From UBA6059 sp040219045 (GTDB lineage Bacteria; Bacteroidota; Bacteroidia; Cytophagales; Cyclobacteriaceae): DNA of 64,000 bases. The notes beneath the pieces are model-generated. The model did not search any database, was not told where the DNA came from, and worked only from the letters and a program-made list of their open reading frames with translations. Shown here one piece after another: positions 9,674 to 18,500 of the stretch. The number at the start of each line of letters is the position of its first letter. The stretch's first letter is position 1. The position numbers were made by a program, and so were the translations under genes. The DNA lies in assembly GCA_965229505.1 (NCBI GenBank), contig OZ245881.1, positions 434,001 to 498,000 of the forward strand, written 5' to 3'.

Positions 9674-11770
9674 TTATTGCTGACTAGTGCTTACTGAACC
9701 AACTTTAAGTAGCTTTTTGAGTTGGTCAATCTCCGACCAAACCCTGGCCAGATCAGCTTTCTCTTTTTCAAGTATTGATTTGTCTTCTTCTAATGCAGCG
9801 ACCTTAGACTCCAGCGTTTCTATATTGCCATTCATCTCTTTGATGGCCTCTATCAGTACAGCTACCATCTGGGCGTAATTCACGGATTTGATCCCTTCCT
9901 TCCCTGTATTGACAAACTGGGGGAATACCTCCTCTACTTCTTGGGCAATGACACCTATTTCTGTCTCTGATCCATATTTATCATCCTTCCAATCATAACT
10001 CACACCTCTTAAGGTTAGCACTTTCGATAGTGTTTTGTTGAGCGGCTGGATATTTTCTTTAAGGTTGCGATCAGAAAGCTGATTGATATTGGGTGACGTC
10101 ACATCCCCGGAAAAATTGCCTGAACCATCCTCTCCAAATAGAGTAATATTGGCATCATTGGGGCCATTTATAGAAATTCTCCCATAATCACCAAGTCCAC
10201 CATCCTGAATTCTAAAATCTATTTTTGCATCTCCTACATCATCACCAAACATGAAAAAATAGGGTAAGGTCCCTCCAACAACAGGGTCAATTCCAGAATC
10301 AACTGTCCCAAAATTAATACTTCGATTATTGCCGCCGTTGATATTCAAATTCCCATTTTGACCATCAATCCGTACAGTCTGCAGAGCATTTCCAAGACCG
10401 GGGGTAGTTCGATACAGTTCGAAAGTACCCCATTGTTCATTTTCATTCTCATTGATCTGAAGATTAAGTCCAAGATGATACCACGAGCCTCCATCTTCAT
10501 GACTGCCGAACATATTGAAATATGGCAGGTTACTATTCTCCCAAGCCTTTCCTCCCATATAAATATTAGGTATTGGAGGTGCCCCACCTTCAGAGGCATC
10601 TAGGAAAATTCCTCCTGCCATACCCTCTAGATCTCTAGGATCATCCTGAATATCAAGATTTACCAACCCGGCCGGGAAACCATCCCCTCCATCTACCGGA
10701 CCCCTTATCCGTAAAGCCCCAACGCTTTTGCCATTTGTAGTACGTGTCACTTCCAGGCTATTGCGAATATTGTCGTTAACCTGGGTTTCCGTTGCATCAC
10801 CTCTCAGGTTGATACCGCCAAAGATTTGGCCGTTATTATCATAATTGAATATGTCTACACTTTCAATCGAAAAATCAAAATTTCCCTGGACATTCAAATC
10901 ACCCGTCACATTGACATTGCCCTCAAAAAATCCGGCAAAATTCCCTGGATTAGTGCCTGTGGCTTGACCATATACCCCAATATTTAATGCCCCGGGGGTG
11001 TTTCCATCATTGGCCCTCCCGTAAACACCCGTATTACCAAAAGCATTGCCATTGGCGGAAAAGAAGCCTCCGTAATTATTGATCAGATCATCCGTAGGTA
11101 ATTGTGTATTGGCACCAATACCACGGACGCCCACACCGAAATCATAGGTGCCCCCCACTTCACCCCTGACACCATAACCCGTGGCATCTGGAACACTACT
11201 GAAAGACAGACCATATACTCCATAGTTGAATCCAGTATTGCCTGCGGCCGCTTCAGCCTCTCCACGAACACCGGCATTGCCACCATTGAGCGCATTGCCT
11301 TTGCCAAATACACCAGCATATTGTGTGTTTTGGTCACCCCAAACGCCGGTACCCGTCACTTCTGCTTCAAATGCCGCAATCGTTTCTGAGACCTGACTGT
11401 CTTGATCTTTGAAGGCACTCGACCCGCCTACCGGTTTGTAAAGCAACACTTCACCAAGCGATTGGCCATCTACCGTAATGGTCATGGTCTCGCTATCGAC
11501 ACCTTGAAAGAGATCACCAGGAAGCGGCGTGATCTCACCAAGCACCACACTGTAGTAGCCATCCAGTACCGATATATCCGGATGTTCTTCCGTCCAGCCC
11601 CTGGATGCGATGTTGAACGTGAAAGATTTCGTGCCATTCACCAGCTCATCATTCTCCAGAAGTTTCCCTTGAAAGGGGAGCTTCTGCCCAAAACCCGAAA
11701 GGGAAATCATCATTGCTAAACATAAGTAAGCACTGTGCTTGAATCCATTGTAGTGTAGTAATCTCATCAT
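9674..11770 (-). CDS. Secreted S74 fibre-like protein, paralogue of 3790-7383
   Basis: 698 residues, a shorter paralogue of the other S74 protein. It has a signal peptide (about residues 1-29, ending SGFGQ), then the shared N-domain (KLPFQGKLLENDELVNG) and GVYG/GVRGE repeats over residues 130-270. A beta-rich middle section follows. The S74 intramolecular chaperone domain starts near residue 565 (SDRNLKENIQPL, then EIGVIAQEVEEVFPQF) and a coiled coil closes the protein. The Ser-Asp...Lys signature needed for self-cleavage is present. The start is the first of two adjacent ATGs. It is the first gene of a two-gene unit with the LRR T9SS protein. A phage origin of the domain is possible, but the Sec signal and the absence of phage genes argue for a host surface fibre. 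Confidence 0.85.
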   Translation of the reverse strand: MMRLLHYNGFKHSAYLCLAMMISLSGFGQKLPFQGKLLENDELVNGTKSFTFNIASRGWTEEHPDISVLDGYYSVVLGEITPLPGDLFQGVDSETMTITVDGQSLGEVLLYKPVGGSSAFKDQDSQVSETIAAFEAEVTGTGVWGDQNTQYAGVFGKGNALNGGNAGVRGEAEAAAGNTGFNYGVYGLSFSSVPDATGYGVRGEVGGTYDFGVGVRGIGANTQLPTDDLINNYGGFFSANGNAFGNTGVYGRANDGNTPGALNIGVYGQATGTNPGNFAGFFEGNVNVTGDLNVQGNFDFSIESVDIFNYDNNGQIFGGINLRGDATETQVNDNIRNSLEVTRTTNGKSVGALRIRGPVDGGDGFPAGLVNLDIQDDPRDLEGMAGGIFLDASEGGAPPIPNIYMGGKAWENSNLPYFNMFGSHEDGGSWYHLGLNLQINENENEQWGTFELYRTTPGLGNALQTVRIDGQNGNLNINGGNNRSINFGTVDSGIDPVVGGTLPYFFMFGDDVGDAKIDFRIQDGGLGDYGRISINGPNDANITLFGEDGSGNFSGDVTSPNINQLSDRNLKENIQPLNKTLSKVLTLRGVSYDWKDDKYGSETEIGVIAQEVEEVFPQFVNTGKEGIKSVNYAQMVAVLIEAIKEMNGNIETLESKVAALEEDKSILEKEKADLARVWSEIDQLKKLLKVGSVSTSQQ

Positions 11771-12081
11771 AGTAGTAAGGTGTTATTCGTTTTAAAAGCT
11801 ATTGGGAAGGCAATTGGCCTCATGCCAAATGCCCATTATTGAAACCTCCAATGATTCACCAAAACAGGTGTAATGTGAGGTCGACAGAAAATATAAGAAC
11901 TAATGAAGTTCTCTCCTAACGTAATCTGACCAGATCAATGGAAATTATCATGACGGCATCATAAATCACCATTTATGGGGATGCGTTTTTTGATATTTTA
12001 AATCTACCTTGGAAGCATCTATTATTTGGACTTTGACAAAAATATTACCAGCTTATCCCATAACTAATTATTAAAAGAGAT
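11771..12081. other. Divergent intergenic region, no gene seen
   Basis: These 311 bp lie between the outward-facing starts of the S74 gene (minus) and the Cys-rich lipoprotein gene (plus), so both promoters should be here. The part near 11960-12010 is AT-rich. I found no open frame, strong hairpin or convincing promoter pair. Confidence 0.5.
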
Positions 12082-12651
12082 ATGAATCTTTCGCTTACTT
12101 CCAGTGCTAGAAAATCACTGTCATATACACTGACTCTTCTGATGTTAATTGTTTTAACAGGCTGTCCACTTTTTGAAGATGAGGAAGAGGCAAAGGGTGC
12201 ATGTGAAACATCACTAATCAACATCGAAGGATATCGACTTTACAAATGTGAAAATGATGAGGATCAGCAGAGTTGTAGTACCAATGAATCAGATTTTACG
12301 GATGTTTTTTGGGAGGGTAGAACATGTATAAATCTTGGATATTTCTATGACGGTGGCTCTAGTGGGTGGCGCTATGACGAGCAAAATAATGTAAAACCTG
12401 GTGCCTATGGTAACTGGGGTGATGGTACCGCTTCAGGTACTGAGGCCGATGCTAATAACAGCGGTGGAGCATCCTGTAGTGAGGATGATTATGATGGGCC
12501 TGAGTTTGACATTCAGATAGATAGTCAATGCAAGCTTGCATTCATTTATAGATGCTCACAAGCCGATGAGGCTGCTGATGTTGCGTGCAGTATTTATCAA
12601 GGTTGGAGAGATCAAAATCCGTCAATTCCTGCGTGTCCCTATTGCAACTGA
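12082..12651 (+). CDS. Cys-rich lipoprotein of unknown function
   Basis: 189 residues, not recognised as a known family. The N-terminus is a lipoprotein signal with lipobox LTGC (lipid-carrying Cys28), followed by an acidic stretch (EDEEEA). The mature part carries ten further cysteines (positions 41, 56, 65, 82, 132, 150, 158, 169, 185 and 188), the last two forming CPYC at the extreme C-terminus. This points to a disulfide-stabilised fold outside the inner membrane. The middle is rich in Gly, Asp, Asn and Trp. Its stop codon overlaps the start of the DsbA-like gene (TGATG), so the two are translationally coupled; the neighbour may oxidise or isomerise these cysteines. Confidence 0.7.
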   Translation: MNLSLTSSARKSLSYTLTLLMLIVLTGCPLFEDEEEAKGACETSLINIEGYRLYKCENDEDQQSCSTNESDFTDVFWEGRTCINLGYFYDGGSSGWRYDEQNNVKPGAYGNWGDGTASGTEADANNSGGASCSEDDYDGPEFDIQIDSQCKLAFIYRCSQADEAADVACSIYQGWRDQNPSIPACPYCN

Positions 12652-13271
12652 TGAATACAAACACTTTGTCAGGTGTCATCATCTTCATTCTGACATTATT
12701 TGGTTGTAACCAACAAGGTGAGAACAGGGAAGTCATCCGTCAAAATGAGTTTGTGATCGGTGCAACCAACGCACCAATCACTATGATCGTCTATTTCGAT
12801 TTTACCTGCTCATATTGTCAGCGGCTACAGATGGAGATCATCGACAGCCTTAAAACCCGATTTGTAGAGCAAGGGCATCTGAAATTGGTTTACCGGCTCT
12901 TGCACGATCCAACCGACAAGGACGGATATTCTATTTTGGCAGCTGAAGCCGTAAATTGTGCAGGAGAAGAAAACGCTTATCCCATTTTGAACTATTTGCT
13001 TTCGTTTCCTATAGGAACAGAACAATTATGGAATCAAACGGACGAGTTGGCTGCTCTTGGTTCGCTGGATTACGACCTCTATCGAGAATGTCTTGCCTTG
13101 CACAAGACCCTTCACTATACCCAGGGTATTGTTCATCGCAACAACCAGGATCAAATCATCAAGACACCAACAATCATTATCAATGGATCAAAGATTGAAG
13201 GAATAAGACCTATAGACTATTTCATTAACATAATTAAGGCTGCTCTCGATTCATCAAAAGCAGCCTCTTAA
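12651..13271 (+). CDS. DsbA/thioredoxin-like lipoprotein
   Basis: 206 residues from the ATG that overlaps the previous stop by one base; the in-frame extension back to 12585 is entirely inside the upstream gene and is rejected. It has a lipobox LFGC (Cys19), then a DsbA-like thioredoxin fold of the Thioredoxin_4 type. The redox pair is C53-S-Y-C56 in FDFTCSYCQRLQ, and a probable cis-proline loop lies at IIKTPTIIING. Proteins of this family catalyse disulfide formation or exchange in the periplasm. Coupling to a ten-cysteine lipoprotein suggests a dedicated substrate (inference). Confidence 0.85.
   Translation: MNTNTLSGVIIFILTLFGCNQQGENREVIRQNEFVIGATNAPITMIVYFDFTCSYCQRLQMEIIDSLKTRFVEQGHLKLVYRLLHDPTDKDGYSILAAEAVNCAGEENAYPILNYLLSFPIGTEQLWNQTDELAALGSLDYDLYRECLALHKTLHYTQGIVHRNNQDQIIKTPTIIINGSKIEGIRPIDYFINIIKAALDSSKAAS
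13237..13266. terminator. Possible terminator hairpin between convergent genes
   Basis: An 8-bp perfect stem, aggctgct and agcagcct, with a 14-nt loop overlaps the last codons of the DsbA-like gene and is followed by an AT-rich stretch. It lies between two convergent genes whose stops are 20 bp apart. The T-run is weak. Confidence 0.4.
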
Positions 13272-13290
13272 TAATTGTTCTAGAGTCAGA

Positions 13291-14598
13291 TTATCTAATC
13301 CACTCAGGCTTTGTTGTACTTACTTCCGCCTTTAGATCATGCAACAAGTTGTATAATCCAAAATACGTCCTGTTGACATACAAGCCATGCCTTGACCCAC
13401 GCGGGTGCTTTGAGTTTCGAAACTCCTTCATTTTAGACAGCCTCTCACTCAACATATAGATTTCATTGAAGTACGCTTCGTTGGAGAAGTCAAAATCATC
13501 AAAATGGAATGGCCTGCCCAGCAACTGCGTCATCGTCTTAAAAGTGTCAATGAAAATTTTCTTCTCATGCTCGCTATCATCATCATAGATGAAGTTGAGA
13601 TCATAAAGAATAGGCATTAACTCTTCATCATTGGTCACCAGGTCCTTGCTGATCAACCTAAAATAGGCATCATAGAAGTCCTCCGGGATCACTTTCACAC
13701 AACCAAAATCTATGATGCCGAGTGTACCATCGTCGCGCATCATAAAGTTGCCCGGATGGGGATCGGCATGCACTTCTTTGAGCTCATGGATCTGGTGATG
13801 ATAGAAATCCCACATCGCCTGACCAATGCTGTTCCTTACCTCCTGACTTGGGTTGGTATTGAGAAACTCTTTGAGATGCTGACCATCCAGCCAATCCATG
13901 GTAATGACTCGTTCAGAAGAGTACTCGGGATAGTAAGCCGGAAAGAACAAGTTTTTAATATGTCCGGTCTGCTTAGTGATACTCATCGATCTCGACAATT
14001 CGAGATCATAGTCCGTTTCTTCCAGTAGCTTGCCTTCCACCTCTTCCATGTAGTGATCAAGCTCTATCTCATTAAGATTGAAGAGGCGCAAAGCGAAAGG
14101 TCGCACCATCTTCAAATCCGAGCTGATAGACTGAGCTACCCCCGGATATTGGATCTTGACCGCATAGGTTTTACCATCTTTGGTCGCTTTATGAACCTGC
14201 CCAATGGACGCGGCGTTTACCGCGTTTTTCGAAAAGGTTTCGAACATTTGACTTGGCGTCTGGTCAAAATACCTTTGGAAGGTTTTGACCACTAAAGGAT
14301 AAGACAATGGCGGTGCTGAATACTGCCCTAGTGCAAACTGATCCTGATAGGCCGTTGGCATAAGGTTCTTATCCATCGCCAACATTTGGGCTACCTTGAG
14401 TGCGCTTCCCTTCAGCTCGCTCAATGATCCGTAGATGTCTGAGGCATTGTCCAGATCGAGTTGGTCTCGAGTGGCGTCTTTGTCGACGATCTTCCTACCG
14501 TAATGCTTAATGTAATTGCGGCCAACCTTAGCGCCAGTACTAATAAACTTGGAAGCACGCTCCACCTTGCTCACTGGAATTTTTGATAATTCTCTCAT
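13291..14598 (-). CDS. ABC1/UbiB-family atypical protein kinase
   Basis: 435 residues from the ATG at 14598 (MRELSKIPVSK). A longer frame to 14685 would overlap the upstream regulator gene and adds no conserved sequence. ABC1-family features are present: the N-terminal helix (ELKGSALKVAQML), the Ala-rich nucleotide loop (NAASIGQVHKA), Lys in YAVKIQYPG, the catalytic VHADPHPGNF loop and the metal-binding IIDFG. In the usual KxGQ signature the Gly is replaced by Ala (KVAQ). Family members support quinone or lipid metabolism through ATPase or kinase-like activity. The gene lies 13 bp behind the TetR-type regulator, so it is probably under that regulator's control. Confidence 0.85.
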   Translation of the reverse strand: MRELSKIPVSKVERASKFISTGAKVGRNYIKHYGRKIVDKDATRDQLDLDNASDIYGSLSELKGSALKVAQMLAMDKNLMPTAYQDQFALGQYSAPPLSYPLVVKTFQRYFDQTPSQMFETFSKNAVNAASIGQVHKATKDGKTYAVKIQYPGVAQSISSDLKMVRPFALRLFNLNEIELDHYMEEVEGKLLEETDYDLELSRSMSITKQTGHIKNLFFPAYYPEYSSERVITMDWLDGQHLKEFLNTNPSQEVRNSIGQAMWDFYHHQIHELKEVHADPHPGNFMMRDDGTLGIIDFGCVKVIPEDFYDAYFRLISKDLVTNDEELMPILYDLNFIYDDDSEHEKKIFIDTFKTMTQLLGRPFHFDDFDFSNEAYFNEIYMLSERLSKMKEFRNSKHPRGSRHGLYVNRTYFGLYNLLHDLKAEVSTTKPEWIR

Positions 14599-14611
14599 CT
14601 CTGTCTTAGCC

Positions 14612-15286
14612 TTATGATCTGTTTTGTGCGAAGAATTTCGCAAAATCAAGCATTGAGTCCAGAGGACCCTTTGCAATGAGGTCAAGTGATAGGTTGACCG
14701 ACTTTTCTATCGCAGCATCTGTCTTTTCAAAGCCTTGTGTCTCATCATCCAACCAAAACTTGAGTAGGAACATCATCTGGATCCAGAAGCCCTTGTGATA
14801 ACGCTCCGTGAGGTAAGGCCTTGAAACAACTTCATCTGTTTCTATCCCCTCCTGCATCAATTCCTTGATGTAATGCTCAAAATCCAGTTTGAAAACCTTG
14901 AGAAAACCCGGGTTGATGTCACCCTTACGAAGGTGCTTCAAACTCACCAGCACGTAGCTTCTGTTCTTTTGCAATACTTCAAACATGGTGAAGTAAAATG
15001 CAAGAAGCTTTTCTCTAATGCTGTACTCGGCATAGACAGGCTCTGCTTCCAACATTGCGGTAGTAGCATTGAAGTACTGATGCCATATGTCCTTCTCTAT
15101 GCTAGAGAAGGAATTGTAATAGGCATAAATATCCTGCTCCTTCATCTTCAGCTCCTTGGCAAACTGGAAGATGGAAGGTGGCTCGTGCCCGTGTGTTAAG
15201 ATGTATTCAATGTAGGATTCCCTGATTTGTTCGCCTTGATCTTTCTTGGCGGAGGATGGCTTTTTCGCCTTTGCCGTTTTTTCCAT
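14612..15286 (-). CDS. TetR-family transcriptional regulator
   Basis: 224 residues. A Lys-rich leader is followed by a TetR-type helix-turn-helix (about residues 20-65, with SIFQFAKELKMKEQDIYAYY; the usual Phe-Tyr-Tyr-Phe signature is recognisable). An all-helical ligand domain fills the rest. The first gene of a two-gene unit with the ABC1 kinase. An inverted repeat 14 bp upstream of its start is a good candidate for its own operator. The ligand is unknown; many regulators paired with ABC1 kinases respond to lipids or membrane stress, but nothing here shows it. Confidence 0.75.
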   Translation of the reverse strand: MEKTAKAKKPSSAKKDQGEQIRESYIEYILTHGHEPPSIFQFAKELKMKEQDIYAYYNSFSSIEKDIWHQYFNATTAMLEAEPVYAEYSIREKLLAFYFTMFEVLQKNRSYVLVSLKHLRKGDINPGFLKVFKLDFEHYIKELMQEGIETDEVVSRPYLTERYHKGFWIQMMFLLKFWLDDETQGFEKTDAAIEKSVNLSLDLIAKGPLDSMLDFAKFFAQNRS

Positions 15287-15299
15287 GAGAGTAGAACTG

Positions 15300-15332
15300 A
15301 TGTCGTATATGAATGTTCTACGAAAACGACAT
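15300..15332. promoter_or_regulatory. Candidate TetR operator (inverted repeat)
   Basis: The arms atgtcgt (15300-15306) and acgacat (15326-15332) form a perfect 7-bp inverted repeat centred near 15316, just upstream of the TetR-type gene. The position and size fit an autoregulatory operator. Confidence 0.5.
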
Positions 15333-15437
15333 AAAAATGAAGGTAGTTATGACGGATATCTGACATTCTTAAGCAGCATTCCATCAAACGGCTGCATCAG
15401 CGGATGATATCGGAATATCATCACCACTAGTAGGCAC

Positions 15438-15469
15438 AAAAAAATGCAGCTCCCTTTCACCGGAGCTGC
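15438..15469 (-). terminator. Rho-independent terminator of the 3015-residue protein gene
   Basis: On the minus strand a perfect 8-bp stem (gcagctcc at 15446-15453, ggagctgc at 15462-15469) with an 8-nt loop is followed by a run of T (15438-15445 is mostly A on the plus strand). It lies about 100 bp past the stop of the giant gene. Confidence 0.85.
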
Positions 15470-15568
15470 CTCGTTGTTGTGTAATAAAACTACCGCTACG
15501 CCCACTTTGTCAAGTTTCTGCATCCACTAAGGTTTGTCAGATTGATTCCTATGACAAAGCAGGAATAA

Positions 15569-18500
15569 CTACTCTTTAATAAACTTTCTCTGCATCAAGG
15601 TTTCATTATTGTCACCCATCAACCTGATCAGATACATGCCCGTCGGCCATGCCTGTACATCGATCTCAGCCTTGTTGCCAACAAGCGACCTACCCATCAT
15701 GAGCACGCCATTGAGGTTGTACACCTCCACTTCATTCAGAGAGCTGTTGGTGACCTCTACTGACAGTATGTCTTGCACCGGATTGGGGTAGAGTGATACG
15801 ACTACAGGTAGTTCTTCGATGGCCGTCACCGCACCGTTGATGATCAACGTACCCGCCGCAGCGCCTTCATAGTTAAGATCATCGATCGCTACGACCACCT
15901 CGTACTCTCCTGGCTCAGTTGGTGGCTGGGTCGAGCCATCGTAGGTAACGATGTAGGCCAGGTCTGCCGGATCGGTAGTCACCACCAGTTGATTACCTTC
16001 ATCGGAGATTTCTTGCTCCAGTTCGGAAATGGTAATAGTCGCCAGCAGCTTCCTGATAGTCAGTATCCCTTCATCATAAATGAAGTCATAAAGCTCAGAT
16101 GTGCCCCCCGCTACCGCAATGGGATAGCTGCCCGCATTGCTGCCATCCACAGCAGTAGTGGAAGCTGTCGGCAGGGTCTCCAGGATCGCCGCATCTTGTC
16201 CATTGACAAATCCACTGTAAACGATCTCAAAATCTCCAATCGGCTGGCCATAATCAATGACCTTTTCCGCGGTAACGGTAAGAGGTGCCTTATTCACCGT
16301 TAACTCACCTGCCTCGAGCACCAACCCATAGTTATCTGCGCTTCCCCCTGTCAGCGTAATTGCGTACACCCCTGGTACCGTTCCTGACTCAACTACCGTA
16401 CTCGCCACTGGCGGTGTGATATCCTCCGGAGTATCACCATTGACGAACCCTTCGTAGCTCAGGGTCAATGGAGGGTTAGCTGATCCATAGCTCTTGGTAA
16501 GGTCATCCGCACTGACAATGAGCTGCGCTTTGCCTACCGTCAATGTACCCGGCTTCAAAGTCAATGCGTAGTTCTGTGCACTGCCTCCTGCCAGCTCGAT
16601 GGTATAAGTACCATCGGGACTTGTAGCAGTCGCTGTAGTAGTAGCTACAGGCGCAGTGATATCCGACTCTGTGTCTCCATTCACAAAGCCGCTGTAGGCA
16701 ATGGTCAATTCGGGGTTTGCCAGGCCAAATGCACGCTGCTTGTCTTCTGCGGTAGCCACTAACTCAGTTTTTTCGATAGTAAGTACTCCGCTGACCAGTG
16801 TCAGTTCGTAATCGTCCGAGCTACCTCCGCTCAGACTGATCGGATAGCCCTCCGCTGTGACAGGGCTGGTCTCATCTGCTTGGGTAGAAGCCATTGGCGG
16901 AGTAATGCCATCCTCATCATCCCCATTCACAAAGCCTTCATAAGAAACAGTAAACTCCGGGTTGGTAGCTCCATAGCTCCTGGTCAGTGCATCAGCAGTC
17001 ACCTTTAGTGGTGCTTTGGCTACCGTAAATGTGCGGGTAGCCAGACCTGCGGCATAGTTGCCATTACCAGCCTGATCAGCCTGTACAATCACCTCTCCGG
17101 CACCCGTGATAGTAAGGCTGTTGCCATTGACCCTGGCAGGCCCCAGCAATACCTGGAAGGTAGTTGGAAGACCAGTGCTGGCGTTTGCCGATAGGACAAA
17201 AGGCTGGTCACCATAGGTCTTATCAGGAATTGCTGTGAATGTGATGACCTGGGTTGCCTTATTGATGGCGAAACTCTGCGTCACAGGTGGTGCTGGATTG
17301 AAGTCTCCGTTACCATTTTGTAAGGCGCGGATCGAAGCTATGCCTGCTCCTGTGATCGTCACCGTGTTGCCACTAAGCGTGATTGGTCCACTGACCAGTT
17401 CGTAACTCACCGTCAGGTCAGCGTCACTTGTTGCAGCCAGATCAAAGCTGCCCTGACCAAAGACCTTCGTCGCAATGATCGGGAAAGTGATCGCCTGATT
17501 CGTTTTGGAAGGGTCACTTACCAGAAAGCTTGTAGTTACCGGCAGAGCAGCGTTGTGATTTTCATCACCAGTCTGGCTGACAGTGACACGCACCTGTCCA
17601 GTCATTCCCGATAGGGAAATCTCACCAATGGGACTGATGGTGGCGGGACCTGTGACTTCATACATGAGGTCAAGCTCCGAATCGACCGTCGCACCGATGC
17701 TGAATGAACCGTCGGTAATGGATTTATCAGCGATTTCCGGTAGGGTGATAAGCTGGTCTCTCTTAGCAACAGTAAAGGTCTGTGTGGCGCTCGCAGGAGC
17801 GTATTCAATACTACCCGGCTGAACTGCCGTCACAGTCACCTCTCCCGCACCTGTAATAGACACCAGGGTGCCCGACACAGCCGCCGGCCCATCAGCAGTA
17901 AAGTATACGGGTAGGTCTGATGTGGCGGTAGCAGTCAGGTCGAACGCATCATCACCGTAAACCTTGTCGCCAATCTGCGTAAAATTGATGTTCTGAGGAG
18001 TAGAGCCACTTTCTATCACTTCGAAAGTGATCGCGACCGGATCGGCGGCCAGATAGTTTTCATTACCAGCCTGGCTCGCGGTGACGGTAACCGTGCCGAC
18101 TTGAGATGTCAGGACGATCAAGCCATTTTCATAATTGGCTACTCCGGTGACCTCAATGGTCAAGGGAAGCCCCGAACTTGCCGATCCTTCTACAGCAAGG
18201 GGTGGGAATGTGGTAAGTTGATCATCAATACTGGCAAGCTCAATGAACTGGCTAGCTTTTTCTATGGTTATCTCAAATTGCTGTTGGTCTGCGGCATAGT
18301 AGTTGTCATTGCCAGCCTGATCAACATAGACCGTGGTAGTGCCAGCACCGACGATTGTAGCCAATCCGGCTTCAATGGTGACTACTCCTTCGTTGGAGTA
18401 GGTGTAGGTCAGTGGATTTCCAGAGTCGCCACCCGTATCCGAAATCTCAAAAGGGTCATCACCAAAAACCTCTACATATGATAGACTATTTAGTAATATT

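Noticed and set aside
3790..11770. Prophage tail-fibre genes
   Set aside because: The S74 proteins have Sec signal peptides and alternate with T9SS proteins; there are no capsid, portal, terminase or integrase genes in the window.
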